Source: an uncultured Bacilli bacterium (GTDB lineage Bacteria; Bacillota_I; Bacilli_A; RF39; UBA660). Taken from it: a stretch of 62,536 nucleotides of DNA. The notes below the pieces were generated by a model. That model was not told where the DNA came from. It did no database searches and saw nothing but the letters and a program-made list of their open reading frames with translations. The number at the start of each line of letters is the position of its first letter. Position 1 is the first letter of the stretch. Positions 33,508 to 42,762 of the stretch are shown here, piece by piece. The position numbers and the translations under genes are program-made. The stretch covers positions 1 through 62,536 of the forward strand of contig CAKOLH010000006.1 of the NCBI GenBank assembly GCA_934096105.1, written 5' to 3'.

Positions 33508-36197
33508 AAAAGTTAAAAGGTAATGAAATAATAAATATGTACTTAAATTTCTTTGGAGAAAGGGGACACACAATAATAGAATCAGCCCCACTTATCCCCA
33601 AAGATGATCCAACAGTACTTTGGATAAATGCTGGAGTAACACCATTAAAAAAATATTTTGATGGAACAATAGTACCAAAAAATAAAAGATTAACAAGTTG
33701 CCAAAAATGCATCAGAACAGGAGACATTGAGTCAGTTGGACACACTGCAAGACATCATACTTTTTTCCAAATGCTAGGTAATTTCAGTATTGGCGACTAT
33801 TTTAGGGAAGAAGCCATTACTTGGGCTTATGAACTACTTACTAGTCCTAAATACTTTGATATAGATAAAGACAAATTATATGTAACAGTGTATACCCATG
33901 ATGATGACACTTACAATTTATGGTTAAAATTAGGAATAAAGAAAGATCACCTAATAAGACTAGATGGCAACTTCTGGGAAATAGGCCCAGGCCCATCAGG
34001 CCCAGATACCGAAATCTTCTACGATAGAGGAGAAAAATATGATAAAGAGCATAAAGGTATCAGCCTATTACAAAATGAAGAAGAAAACGATCGTTACATA
34101 GAAATATGGAACAATGTTTTAAGTCAGTTCAACGCCACAGAAGGACTAAAGAGAGAAGAATATCCAGAACTACCTAGTAAAAATATCGATACAGGTATGG
34201 GCGTTGAAAGAATGGCCTGCATCCTTCAAGAAACCGAAACAAACTATGAAACAGATTTATTCATTCCAATAATGAAAGGTATTGAAGAAATAGCACATTT
34301 ACCTTACACTGGTCAGATGGAATTCAAGGTAATAGCAGACCATATAAGAACACTAACATTCGCTCTAGCAGATGGAGCAGTATTTGAAAATGTTGGAAGA
34401 GGCTACGTTCTAAGAAGATTATTAAGAAGAGCTGCACGTATGGGAAGAAAACTAAATATAAATAGAGAGTTTCTAAGTGATTTAGTAGATATCGTTGTAG
34501 AAAATTACAAAGAAATATACCCATATTTAGTAGGAGAGTCATCAAAAGTAAAAGATTTAATCACCAAAGAAGAACTACTATTCCAAAAGACCCTTCTATC
34601 AGGAGAAAAACATCTAGAAGAACTATTCCAAAGTAGTACCAAAGTTATCAGTGGTAAAGATGCCTTCAAATTATATGACACCTATGGTTATCCAATAGAA
34701 CTTACCATGGAGGCTGCCGAAGAAAAAGGCTTCACAGTAGACACTGAAGGCTTCAAGTCCTATATGAATGCCCAAAAAACACTAGCAAGAAACAGCAGAA
34801 AAGTAGAAAGTAGTATGAACATTCAAAATGACGCCCTAATAAATTATAAAGAAGAAAGCAAGTTCGTGGGATACGATAAACTAGGATTAGAAACAGAAGT
34901 AACAGCCATTATGAAAGATAATCAGTTCGTTGATAGTTCCAGTGATGAATGTTATATCTTCCTAAAAGAAAATCCATTCTATGCCGAAAGCGGTGGCCAG
35001 GTAGCAGACTCAGGATATCTAAAAAATGACAAGTGTAAACTAGAAGTATTAGATGTTATCAAAGCACCAAATGGTCAGCACATGGTATATGTCAAAGTTC
35101 TTGAAGGAACAGTAACCAAAGGAGATAAAATCCTAACCCATGTATCCAAAGAAAAAAGACTAAATACTATGAAGAACCACTCTTCAGTTCATCTACTACA
35201 AAAATCACTACAAGAACTACTAGGAGATTCCGTTCATCAAGCAGGTTCTAAAGTAGATGACAAAATGCTAAGATTTGATTTCAACTATCATGGTAGACTA
35301 TCAGATGAGCTAATATTAAAGGTAGAAGACTTAGTAAATCAAAAAATACAAGCAGCATATGAAACAAAAATAGAATATATGAGTTTAGATGAAGCTAAGA
35401 AAAAGGGAGCTATGGCTCTATTTAGCGACAAGTACGGAAGCGTTGTAAGAGTAGTAACAATCGGCGATTCTGTAGAACTTTGTGCTGGAACCCATGTAAT
35501 TAATTCAAAAGATATAAACAAGTTCGCCATAGCAAGCGTTGAAAACAAAGGCTCAGACACATTCAGAATAACTGCCGCTACTGACACAAACATCGAAGAA
35601 GTATTAGGAGAAGAAGTCTCAAAATATAACGAGCAGATGTTAAAACTACTAGATAAAGCCAAAAAAATCGTATTAGCGGCTAAAGAATTAAATATAGACC
35701 TAAAATTTAACTTTAACATAGCAAATGATGCACCTACTAGTTATAAGGATATTGTAATAAACAAAAACGAATTAGAAAGTCTAAAAGATAGTATAAAAGA
35801 GTTAGAAAAAGAATTTACTATCAAAAAGAACGAGAAGTCCGTAAGTGATTTATCAAGTTTCTTAAGTATTAAAGAAGAAATAAATGGTATTACAACAATA
35901 ATAAGTATTACCAACGACTATGATATATCAACATTAAAACAAATAGTATCGGCTTTGAGTAATCAGTTAGATAATAGTTTTATCTTACTTGCCAATCAGA
36001 ATAAAGATAATAGTGTTAACTTCATAGCCAAATCTACTTCAAACAGAGTAGACTGCGGTATGATTATTAAAGAATTATCAACATCATGTAGAGGTAATGG
36101 AGGCGGCTCTAAAGTCTTCGCTCAAGGTGGCGGAACCGACGGAACTAACATTGCAGCCCTACTTATGAATATTAAAGAAAAAATAAAAGAATTATAA
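33504..36197 (+). CDS. alaS: Alanyl-tRNA synthetase
   Basis: Charges tRNA-Ala and edits mischarged species. Class II motif region TARHHTFFQMLGNFSIGDYF; tRNA-recognition core; editing-domain zinc ligands in HSSVHLLQKSL and ELCAGTHV; and the Gly-rich C-Ala domain (RGNGGGSKVFAQGGG). 897 aa, normal length. Begins inside the 3' end of the kinase-like gene (ATGA overlap). Ends at a good terminator followed by paired-hairpin copy 4. Confidence 0.98.
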   Translation: MKKLKGNEIINMYLNFFGERGHTIIESAPLIPKDDPTVLWINAGVTPLKKYFDGTIVPKNKRLTSCQKCIRTGDIESVGHTARHHTFFQMLGNFSIGDYFREEAITWAYELLTSPKYFDIDKDKLYVTVYTHDDDTYNLWLKLGIKKDHLIRLDGNFWEIGPGPSGPDTEIFYDRGEKYDKEHKGISLLQNEEENDRYIEIWNNVLSQFNATEGLKREEYPELPSKNIDTGMGVERMACILQETETNYETDLFIPIMKGIEEIAHLPYTGQMEFKVIADHIRTLTFALADGAVFENVGRGYVLRRLLRRAARMGRKLNINREFLSDLVDIVVENYKEIYPYLVGESSKVKDLITKEELLFQKTLLSGEKHLEELFQSSTKVISGKDAFKLYDTYGYPIELTMEAAEEKGFTVDTEGFKSYMNAQKTLARNSRKVESSMNIQNDALINYKEESKFVGYDKLGLETEVTAIMKDNQFVDSSSDECYIFLKENPFYAESGGQVADSGYLKNDKCKLEVLDVIKAPNGQHMVYVKVLEGTVTKGDKILTHVSKEKRLNTMKNHSSVHLLQKSLQELLGDSVHQAGSKVDDKMLRFDFNYHGRLSDELILKVEDLVNQKIQAAYETKIEYMSLDEAKKKGAMALFSDKYGSVVRVVTIGDSVELCAGTHVINSKDINKFAIASVENKGSDTFRITAATDTNIEEVLGEEVSKYNEQMLKLLDKAKKIVLAAKELNIDLKFNFNIANDAPTSYKDIVINKNELESLKDSIKELEKEFTIKKNEKSVSDLSSFLSIKEEINGITTIISITNDYDISTLKQIVSALSNQLDNSFILLANQNKDNSVNFIAKSTSNRVDCGMIIKELSTSCRGNGGGSKVFAQGGGTDGTNIAALLMNIKEKIKEL

Positions 36198-36204
36198 AAT
36201 ACAA

Positions 36205-36238
36205 AGATTTCACTCTAATTATTAGTGAAGTCTTTTTT
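36205..36238 (+). terminator. alaS terminator
   Basis: AGATTTCACT/AGTGAAGTCT hairpin (one mismatch) followed by TTTTTT, directly before paired-hairpin copy 4. Confidence 0.75.
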
Positions 36239-36239
36239 A

Positions 36240-36293
36240 CCTCTTAAGCCTAAGGTCTTAAGAGGAACAGCGAAGCCTAAGGTCTTCTCTGTT
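36240..36293 (+). repeat. Paired-hairpin element, copy 4 (54 nt)
   Basis: Hairpin 1 stem CCTCTTAAG/CTTAAGAGG, loop CCTAAGGT (36240-36265). Hairpin 2 stem AACAGCGAAG/CTTCTCTGTT with one C.T mismatch, loop CCTAAGGT (36266-36293). Located downstream of an independent terminator, so it is probably not itself the alaS terminator. Confidence 0.9.
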
Positions 36294-36324
36294 AAAGCAT
36301 ATATATTAGTAAAACAATTAACAT

Positions 36325-36353
36325 TTGCATTTTTATCTATTTTTTGTTATAAT
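36325..36353 (+). promoter_or_regulatory. Promoter of the RNase J-like gene
   Basis: TTGCAT (36325-36330), 17-nt spacer, TATAAT (36348-36353). Confidence 0.6.
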
Positions 36354-36396
36354 TATTAAGTCTTTTACTTAAGAAAAAAAGAAAGGAGAAATTAAT

Positions 36397-38046
36397 TTGA
36401 GTAAAATAAAATTATTTTCACTAGGAGGACTAGATGAAAATGGCAAAAATATGTTTGTTATCGAAGTAGATAAAGAAATATTTGTATTTGAAGCCGGTCT
36501 TAAATATGCTGATGAGTTTACTTTAGGAATAGACTACATAATACCAAATATAAGTTATTTAAAAGAAAATAAAAAAAGAATAAAAGGAATATTTTTAACA
36601 CATGGACATGAAGAAAATATAGGCGCATTACCTGACTTAATGCCGGATTTAGAGGGCGTACCAGTATTTGCTTCGAAGTATACTTTAGATATCGTAAAAA
36701 AAGAGTTTGAAACATACAAGATAGATACCAGTAGTCTAAAAGAAATTAAGGCTAATATTCCACTGGAAGTAGGAAAAATTAAAGTGTTTCCTGTAAATCT
36801 ATCACATTCTGCTCCAGATAATTTTGGATATGCCATATATACAAAAGATGGAGTAATCTTTTATGCATCAGACTTTGTCGTAGATCCATTAATGAAAGGT
36901 GCATATAAAACCGATATAGGAAAACTAGCATATATAGGTAAACAAAATGTATTATGTTTACTTACTGAATCAAATTATGCTAGCATTGAAGGATTTACAT
37001 CACCAAGACATAGAATAGCGGATCTAATAAAAGAAACATTAAACACTACCGATGGAAGAATAATATTCAATGTTTTAGATTCACATTTATATCGTATTCA
37101 AGAATTATTTAGTGAATTAGAAAAAACAGATCGTAAAGTAGTAATAATGGGTAAAAGACTAAAATCAATAATAGATTCTGCTATTGAAAATCACTATTTA
37201 AACATTAACAAAAAGATAATTGGAGACTTATCGAATATAAATGACAAAAATGTAGTAATACTAAATGCTAATGAAAAAGAAAAACCATATTACAACATAA
37301 TGAAAATAGTAAATGGTTATGATAAGTTTATCAAACTAACTGAAGATGATACTATTTTCTTAGCAACACCAGTATTTGAAAATAGAGAAAAAACATTCTA
37401 TCATTTATTAGATGAAATATCAAAAGTAGGTTCTAAAGTAGTAACATTATCTTCACACAAATACTTATCACATCATGCAGCTAAAGAAGATTTAATGATA
37501 ATGATAAATCTAATGAATCCAAAATACTATTTTCCAATAAGAGGAGAATATAAGGATCAAGTATTAAATGCCGAAATAGGAGAACTATCAGGAATACCAA
37601 AAGAAAATATTCTATTAAAAGAAAATGGTGACGTTGTCCTAATAGAAAATGGTATTTTAAAAGAAGACTTTGAAAAAGTACCATCAGGTTCTATCTTAAT
37701 AGATGGTAATTCATCAGATGACATTGGTGAAATGGTTCTAAAAGACCGTGAGATACTATCAGATAATGGTATTATGATAATATCAGTTACTTTAAATAAG
37801 CAAACAAAAGAAATAATATCCGGACCAGAAGTACTTACCAGAGGTTTTGTCTATGTAAGAGATTCCTATGAATTAATAAAAGAAATAAAAAGAATATCTA
37901 CTGAAATAATACTATTAAATACAAGCAGTTCAAGATATATAGAATATAACAAAGTAAAAAATTCTATTAGAGATGAACTATCAAAATATTTAATTAAAGA
38001 GACTGGTAATAAACCAATGATTATTACAGTAATGCAAGAAATATAG
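36397..38046 (+). CDS. RNase J-family protein with substituted metal ligands (RNase J2-like)
   Basis: Metallo-beta-lactamase/beta-CASP RNase J, 549 aa. The first motif reads HGHEENIGA (residues 69-77), while active RNase J1 has HxHxDH, so Asp is Glu and the second His is Asn. Other ligands are kept (NLSHSAPDN, YASDFVVD), but the late PVHGE motif is PIRGE. So three of the usual metal-binding residues differ. This pattern fits a J2-type partner with little or no activity that needs an active J1 encoded elsewhere. TTG start with AAAGGAGAAATTAA. Own promoter and terminator. Confidence 0.85.
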   Translation: MSKIKLFSLGGLDENGKNMFVIEVDKEIFVFEAGLKYADEFTLGIDYIIPNISYLKENKKRIKGIFLTHGHEENIGALPDLMPDLEGVPVFASKYTLDIVKKEFETYKIDTSSLKEIKANIPLEVGKIKVFPVNLSHSAPDNFGYAIYTKDGVIFYASDFVVDPLMKGAYKTDIGKLAYIGKQNVLCLLTESNYASIEGFTSPRHRIADLIKETLNTTDGRIIFNVLDSHLYRIQELFSELEKTDRKVVIMGKRLKSIIDSAIENHYLNINKKIIGDLSNINDKNVVILNANEKEKPYYNIMKIVNGYDKFIKLTEDDTIFLATPVFENREKTFYHLLDEISKVGSKVVTLSSHKYLSHHAAKEDLMIMINLMNPKYYFPIRGEYKDQVLNAEIGELSGIPKENILLKENGDVVLIENGILKEDFEKVPSGSILIDGNSSDDIGEMVLKDREILSDNGIMIISVTLNKQTKEIISGPEVLTRGFVYVRDSYELIKEIKRISTEIILLNTSSSRYIEYNKVKNSIRDELSKYLIKETGNKPMIITVMQEI

Positions 38047-38065
38047 CCAAAAGCTATATTTTTTC
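38041..38065 (+). terminator. Terminator of the RNase J-like gene
   Basis: ATATAGC/GCTATAT hairpin at the stop codon, then TTTTTTCTTT. Confidence 0.8.
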
Positions 38066-38130
38066 TTTAAAATAATAAAAAAGTATTCCTTTTTATTTTA
38101 TTTTTTGTTATAATGTAGAAGAGGTATGAT

Positions 38131-38769
38131 ATGAAAAAAGTATTAATACTAAGTGCATTATTAATATTATGCATAGGTTGTACTAGAATAGATAACACTG
38201 ATGATTATAAAGTAATAATAGACGATATAATAGAGCAAAACAATATAAGTACAAATACAGCCTCAATGGGATACAAATATTATTTACCCATTGGAGTAAA
38301 AAAAGTATATGATAAAGATTATAATCAAAAGTTCAAATATGAAGATGCAAATATTTATTTATATGTAGACGCTGTAAGTTATTATTATCATAATCCATTA
38401 AATTTTAAAGATGAAACTGGAAAAGAGTTTTACTATAAAATAAGTAATGGTGAAAAAATTGGCTATATATCTATAGAAAAAAACGAAAACGATTATTTTC
38501 TTAAAATAATATATAATTATGCAAAAATAGAGGCACATGTTTCTAAAGAAAAGCTAAATGATGTAATAGCAAATAGTATGATTATATTAAATAGCATTGA
38601 TTATAATGATAATTTAATAAAGAAAATTCTTGAAGACGAATACTATTCAAGTACTGCTGAAGAATATAAAATAAGAAAGCCAGAAAATACAACGAGTAAA
38701 TTCTCAGAGTATTTAAGTGAATATGTAGTAGATGAGGAAACAGTAATTCCTGATTTACCAGAATATTAA
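38131..38769 (+). CDS. Lipoprotein, unknown (212 aa)
   Basis: Signal peptide with lipobox (ILCIGC, Cys17), so lipid-anchored outside the membrane. The mature part (about 195 aa) is alpha/beta with many Tyr and acidic residues (KYYLPIGVKKVYDKDYNQKF). No family recognised. RBS GAAGAGG. It precedes and may be co-transcribed with the 354-aa acidic protein gene, 18 nt apart. Confidence 0.75.
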   Translation: MKKVLILSALLILCIGCTRIDNTDDYKVIIDDIIEQNNISTNTASMGYKYYLPIGVKKVYDKDYNQKFKYEDANIYLYVDAVSYYYHNPLNFKDETGKEFYYKISNGEKIGYISIEKNENDYFLKIIYNYAKIEAHVSKEKLNDVIANSMIILNSIDYNDNLIKKILEDEYYSSTAEEYKIRKPENTTSKFSEYLSEYVVDEETVIPDLPEY

Positions 38770-38787
38770 CAAAAGGGAGATATGACT

Positions 38788-39849
38788 ATGAAATTTATTG
38801 ATAAACTAAAAGATTTATTCACTGATGAAGAAGAAGTAGTGGAGACAAAAGAAATAGAACTAGAGAAGGAAGAAAAAGAAGAAGAACACAAACTTCCTAC
38901 TTTTATGCGAAATAAAATTGAGCAGGAAGAGAAAAGAGAGGAAATAAGAAAACAGCGTGAAGAGCCATCAAAAGAAGATATCATAAGTGATAGAGAAATA
39001 GTAAAGACAAGAAGCAGCAACTTCTCATTTCCTATGGATATGGATGATGATCCACTTCCTAGAACATTTGTAAATACATCCTCAAGTAATTATAACACTG
39101 CCTATAATAACAACAAAAATGTTTTAGATAAAGAAAAGAAAGTATCAGAACTATATGCCAAAAAGGAAGAACCTAAACCAAAGAAATTTAAACCAACTCC
39201 TGTTATATCTCCAGTATATGGAGTACTTGATAAAAATTACACTAAAGATGAAGTAAAAGTTCAAGATGAAGACTCTTATGAAATAAAAAGACCATCAAGA
39301 AAAGTAGATTTTGAAACAGTAAGAAATAAAGCCTTTGGTAGTTTAACAGATGATATAAGAAATAATTTATGTGAAAATTGTGAATTATACAAAGAAGTAA
39401 AAATAACCAAAAACGCTGACAAGAAATTACTTAGTGATGATGACAATCTTTTATCAGACATGACAAAAGATGATGTCAAAGATGTAACCCTAGAAGAGGC
39501 CGAAGACAATTACTTTGATTTCGGTGTAGATTATGAAATACCAAAAAAAGAAGATAAACCCAATGTAGTAATTAACGCTAAAGAAGTTGAAGTAAACGAT
39601 AGTGATGTAAAAATAGTAAATCACAATGGCGTTGAAAGTACTGCTGAAAAAATAGAAGTAAAAGAAGAAACACCAAAAAGAACAGCTAGAGTAACTACTA
39701 AAAAAGAATTAGAGGACACAAAAGAATTTGAAAAAGTACCATCAGAAGAAAAGACAATAGGAGAAGTACTTAATAGTAGCAACGTAAGCACTGATGAAGA
39801 TAACGATATCTTTAATTTAATAGATTCAATGTACGAAGGGGATGAATAA
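38788..39849 (+). CDS. Highly charged, mostly disordered protein with PVISPVYG motif (353 aa)
   Basis: Cytoplasmic-looking, Glu/Lys-rich protein with low-complexity segments. The most conserved-looking part is FKPTPVISPVYGVLDKNY (about residues 130-147), followed by a KRPSRKVDFETVRNKAFGSL stretch. There is also a small Cys pair, NLCENCEL. ATG 38788 is chosen because GGGAGAT lies 8 nt upstream; ATG 38782 is too close to it. Encoded just before YtxG/YtxH-like genes. Its job is unknown; a cytoskeletal or division adaptor is only a guess. Confidence 0.65.
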   Translation: MKFIDKLKDLFTDEEEVVETKEIELEKEEKEEEHKLPTFMRNKIEQEEKREEIRKQREEPSKEDIISDREIVKTRSSNFSFPMDMDDDPLPRTFVNTSSSNYNTAYNNNKNVLDKEKKVSELYAKKEEPKPKKFKPTPVISPVYGVLDKNYTKDEVKVQDEDSYEIKRPSRKVDFETVRNKAFGSLTDDIRNNLCENCELYKEVKITKNADKKLLSDDDNLLSDMTKDDVKDVTLEEAEDNYFDFGVDYEIPKKEDKPNVVINAKEVEVNDSDVKIVNHNGVESTAEKIEVKEETPKRTARVTTKKELEDTKEFEKVPSEEKTIGEVLNSSNVSTDEDNDIFNLIDSMYEGDE

Positions 39850-39851
39850 TA

Positions 39852-40118
39852 GTGACTGCAAGTGAAGTTTTACCAGTAATTTTGTATATATTAGGTGCTA
39901 TTTTACTAGTGGCATTAATAGTATTAACTGTAAAGTTAACAATAACAATACATAAAATAGATAAAGTTGTTGATAATATTACTGAGAAAGTTACTGCTTT
40001 AGATGGAGTATTTTCTGTTGTAAATGCAGTAAGTAACAAGTTTACATTCATAACAGACAGAGTAGTTAACATAATTTATTCATTAATAGAAAAAATAACA
40101 AAAAGAAAGGAAGATTGA
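39852..40118 (+). CDS. YtxG-like (DUF948) small membrane protein
   Basis: 88 aa with one N-terminal membrane helix (LPVILYILGAILLVALIVLT) and an amphipathic helical tail (IDKVVDNITEKVTALDGVFS), the form of DUF948/YtxG stress proteins. GTG start with GGGGATGAATA upstream, 2 nt after the preceding stop. Followed at once by a YtxH-like gene, matching the ytxG-ytxH pairing of Bacillus. Confidence 0.7.
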   Translation: MTASEVLPVILYILGAILLVALIVLTVKLTITIHKIDKVVDNITEKVTALDGVFSVVNAVSNKFTFITDRVVNIIYSLIEKITKRKED

Positions 40119-40121
40119 AAA

Positions 40122-40523
40122 ATGAGTAAAAATGGATTTGGAAAATTTGCCTTAGGTGCTGGAATAGGAGCAGGTTTAGCCCTATTATTTGCTCCAAAAA
40201 AAGGAAGCGACTTAAGACGTGACATCAAAAGAAAATTTGATGAGTTTATGACTGATGTTGATAAAATTGAAGTGGAGGACATCAAAGAAAGCTTCACTGA
40301 AAAAGTAGAAGACATCAAAAAAGAACTAGATGATTTAGATAAAGAAAAAGTAGAAAAAATAGCTAAGAAAAAAGCTAAAGAATTACAAAGAAAAGCCGAA
40401 GACCTAGTGGACTTAGCTAAAGAAAAAGGAACACCAGTCCTTGAGGGCATCGCAGATGACTTAAAACACAAAGTAATTTGTGTATGCACAGAAGTAATTA
40501 ATAAATTAGAAAGAGGAGAATAG
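40122..40523 (+). CDS. YtxH-like protein
   Basis: The N-terminal KFALGAGIGAGLALLFAPKKG SDLR-type motif of YtxH (Gly-zipper helix, then Pro-Lys-x-Gly) is followed by a long Lys/Glu-rich coiled coil (about 40-110). 133 aa. Known family members are general-stress or cell-envelope proteins of unclear mechanism. Three nt from the DUF948 gene, clearly one operon. Confidence 0.8.
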   Translation: MSKNGFGKFALGAGIGAGLALLFAPKKGSDLRRDIKRKFDEFMTDVDKIEVEDIKESFTEKVEDIKKELDDLDKEKVEKIAKKKAKELQRKAEDLVDLAKEKGTPVLEGIADDLKHKVICVCTEVINKLERGE

Positions 40524-40546
40524 TCAGTAGTGATTATTCTTTTTCT
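40517..40546 (+). terminator. Terminator of the ytxGH-like operon
   Basis: AGAATAGTC/GATTATTCT hairpin (one mismatch), then TTTTCT; overlaps the YtxH stop. Confidence 0.6.
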
Positions 40547-40561
40547 AGAAAGGACAATAAA

Positions 40562-41311
40562 ATGAAAGTACTAATAACTGGAGCTTCTTCAGGAATGGGA
40601 CGCGATATGGCTAAATATCTAAGTACATATAATTTTGACTTATTTCTCGTAGCCAAAGACAAAAAAGAATTAGATAAAGAATTCAAAGATTCCAAAAATA
40701 AAATAAAAACCTATGGTTTTGACCTATCAAAAGAAGAAGAGTGCATAAAACTCTACAAAGAGGTAAGAAATGAAAACATTGACATATTAATAAACAACGC
40801 CGGCTTTGGTGACGCCGGTAATTTTACCGAAACAAACTTAGATAAAGAAATGAATATGATAGACTTAAACATCAAAGCTTACCATATCCTTACCAAACTA
40901 TTTCTAAGAGACTTTGTCAAAAGAGACTACGGCCGAATCCTAAACGTTGCTTCCATGGCGGGCTTTATGCCAGGACCATACATGGCCACATACTATGCCA
41001 CAAAAAACTATATAGTAAGCCTATCTCTAGCCATCTATGAAGAACTAAAAAAGGACAAATCAAACATAAAAATATCCATATTCTGTCCTGGCCCAGTAAC
41101 AACAAACTTTAATAATGTGGCCAATGTAAAATTTAACATATCCTCCCTTACCAGTGAATTTGCCAGCAGATATGCCATAGATAATATGTTTAAAAACAAA
41201 CTAATAATAATACCACCCAATATGAAATTAAACTACTTACTTGCCAAAACCATGCCAAAAAAGTTCGTATTAGCGGTAAATAGCCTAATAGAAGAAAGAG
41301 ATTCCCAATAA
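40562..41311 (+). CDS. Short-chain dehydrogenase/reductase
   Basis: Classical SDR with Rossmann motif TGASSGMG, structural NNAG, Ser in LNVASMAG and the catalytic YYATK (Tyr-x3-Lys). 249 aa. NAD(P)H-dependent; substrate cannot be told from sequence. The C-terminal CPGPVTTNF block is typical of SDR/DltE-like enzymes. RBS AAAGGAC. Confidence 0.9.
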   Translation: MKVLITGASSGMGRDMAKYLSTYNFDLFLVAKDKKELDKEFKDSKNKIKTYGFDLSKEEECIKLYKEVRNENIDILINNAGFGDAGNFTETNLDKEMNMIDLNIKAYHILTKLFLRDFVKRDYGRILNVASMAGFMPGPYMATYYATKNYIVSLSLAIYEELKKDKSNIKISIFCPGPVTTNFNNVANVKFNISSLTSEFASRYAIDNMFKNKLIIIPPNMKLNYLLAKTMPKKFVLAVNSLIEERDSQ

Positions 41312-41328
41312 TTTCTTTCTTTTTTCTT
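41293..41328 (+). terminator. Terminator after the SDR gene
   Basis: AGAAAGAGATT/AATTTCTTTCT hairpin (one G.U) with TTTTTC, overlapping the stop. Confidence 0.7.
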
Positions 41329-41365
41329 TAAAATATTATATAATTAAGAAGAAAGAAGGGATACT

Positions 41366-42301
41366 ATGAGTTTTACCAGTACAGTAAAAGAAGAAGTAAC
41401 TAGATTAGACACCACTAGACTAGAGGACATATCCGAGTTATCAGCCATATTTAGAATAAGTGCCAACATAAATAACAACATCGTTTTATCATTAGAAAAC
41501 AATGCCGTTGCCAGAAGATGTTTCAAATTAATAAAAAATATCTACAATATAACTCCAAGTATTACAGTTAGAAACAAAAAACTAGGTAAAGGCTTCACTT
41601 ATATATTAACAATAAACAACAATACCAAAGAATTACTCGAAGACTTATCAATTCTAGATAACAACAGCTACCTATCAGTACCAAAAGAATACATAGTATC
41701 CGATGAAGATAGCCTAAGAGCCTACTTACGTGGAGTATTTCTAGTATCTGGTTCAGTAAACGACCCCAAAACATCAAGGTATCACTTAGAATTCGTTTTA
41801 GATACCAAAGAATATTCTGAGTTCATAAACAAGTTACTAAATAGTTACAACCTTAATAGTAGAATAATAAAAAGAGAAAGAAATTACACTGTCTATATCA
41901 AAGAAGCTGAAAAAATAAGCGACTTCTTAAGAGTAATAAAAGCCTTTTCTGCTGTTATGTATTTTGAAGACATAAGAATATATCGTGATCACAAAAATAT
42001 GACCAATCGTCTTAACAATTGCGAGCAGGCTAACATAGATAAAATATTTCTAACAGCCTCAAAACAAGTAAAAGATATTAAAAAATTATATGAACTAGAT
42101 ATGGTAGATACTCTAGATGATAAATTAAAAGAAGTAATAGAGTATCGTATGAAGTATAAAGAAAGTTCATTAAGCGAACTAGCGAGTATTATATCTTCAG
42201 AAACTGGAGTAGAAATAACTAAGTCTGGACTAAATCATCGTTTTAGAAAAATTAAAGAAATACTAGAAAATTATCTCAAAGAAAAAGAGAAAAGTAAGTA
42301 A
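41366..42301 (+). CDS. whiA: DNA-binding protein WhiA
   Basis: LAGLIDADG-like N-terminal domain (EDISELSAIFRISANI, YLRGVFLVSGSVNDP) fused to a C-terminal helix-turn-helix (SLSELASIISSETGVEITKS, then LNHRFRKI). 311 aa, normal for Firmicute WhiA, which affects division and chromosome segregation. The usual neighbours rapZ/yvcK are absent here, so it is separated from its common cluster. RBS AAAGAAGGG. Confidence 0.95.
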   Translation: MSFTSTVKEEVTRLDTTRLEDISELSAIFRISANINNNIVLSLENNAVARRCFKLIKNIYNITPSITVRNKKLGKGFTYILTINNNTKELLEDLSILDNNSYLSVPKEYIVSDEDSLRAYLRGVFLVSGSVNDPKTSRYHLEFVLDTKEYSEFINKLLNSYNLNSRIIKRERNYTVYIKEAEKISDFLRVIKAFSAVMYFEDIRIYRDHKNMTNRLNNCEQANIDKIFLTASKQVKDIKKLYELDMVDTLDDKLKEVIEYRMKYKESSLSELASIISSETGVEITKSGLNHRFRKIKEILENYLKEKEKSK

Positions 42302-42316
42302 TATTATTATATGTTT

Positions 42317-42370
42317 CCTCTTAAGCCTGTAGTCTTAAGAGGCATAAGGAAGCCTAGGGTCTTCCTTATG
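42317..42370 (+). repeat. Paired-hairpin element, copy 5 (54 nt)
   Basis: Hairpin 1 stem CCTCTTAAG/CTTAAGAGG, loop CCTGTAGT (42317-42342). Hairpin 2 stem CATAAGGAAG/CTTCCTTATG, loop CCTAGGGT (42343-42370). Perfect pairing. It follows whiA by 16 nt and ends 30 nt before the promoter of the candidate ncRNA. Confidence 0.9.
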
Positions 42371-42400
42371 AAAAATTATGAAAAAAATGTCAAAAAATAG

Positions 42401-42429
42401 TTGACAACCATTCCAAATTATTATACAAT
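42401..42429 (+). promoter_or_regulatory. Promoter of the candidate ncRNA/leader
   Basis: Consensus TTGACA (42401-42406), 17-nt spacer, TACAAT (42424-42429). Confidence 0.75.
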
Positions 42430-42435
42430 TATATT

Positions 42436-42720
42436 GTCTAATAGATAAGCACAGAGACACATGAATGTAGAAAAATACAAAACGAAGTTTGTTTTGTATA
42501 TCTACCTAAATAGAAGTTTTATTTAGAATATTATGTGTGTGTAGTTATGGGTGTTAAAGTAGAGACTTTAATTTCTTATCTTACTATTAGATATGCATAT
42601 ATGTATGAGAGAAGTAACTCATTAGATAAGAAGTTAATTGTATTAACTGACATTGATATGATTTAACTATTCGTAAACTTGAGAATGTACTATTTGTCAG
42701 ATAGTATGTTCTTTTCTTTT
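42436..42720 (+). ncRNA. Structured RNA of about 285 nt, unknown class
   Basis: Strong promoter at one end and a terminator at the other (GAATGTACTAT/ATAGTATGTTC with TTTTCTTTT, 42683-42720), with no coding potential between. Visible helices: TCTAATA..GATAAG with CTTATC..TATTAGA (closing), ACACAT/ATGTGT, a long GTAGA..ATACAAAAC / GTTTTGTAT..TCTAC arm, CTAAATA/TATTTAG, AAAGT/ACTTT, ATGAG/CTCAT, GTTAAT/ATTAAC. CTTATC (42575-42580) can pair with either of two GATAAG copies (42445-42450 or 42625-42630). I do not recognise 6S, SRP or a known riboswitch. Could be stand-alone or an attenuating leader of the U32 peptidase gene. Confidence 0.6.
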
Positions 42721-42762
42721 ACTATAAATTATGCTATACTATTTGCGAAAGAAGTGATAACT

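Noticed and set aside
35339..35719. Minus-strand open frame inside alaS
   Set aside because: Overlaps the conserved editing region of AlaRS; no ribosome-binding site or promoter.
42436..42720. 6S, SRP or T-box assignment for the structured RNA
   Set aside because: The 5' end pairs internally and not with the 3' end (against 6S), the SRP GGAAG/AGCAG core is absent, and there is no TGGTACC T-box sequence.
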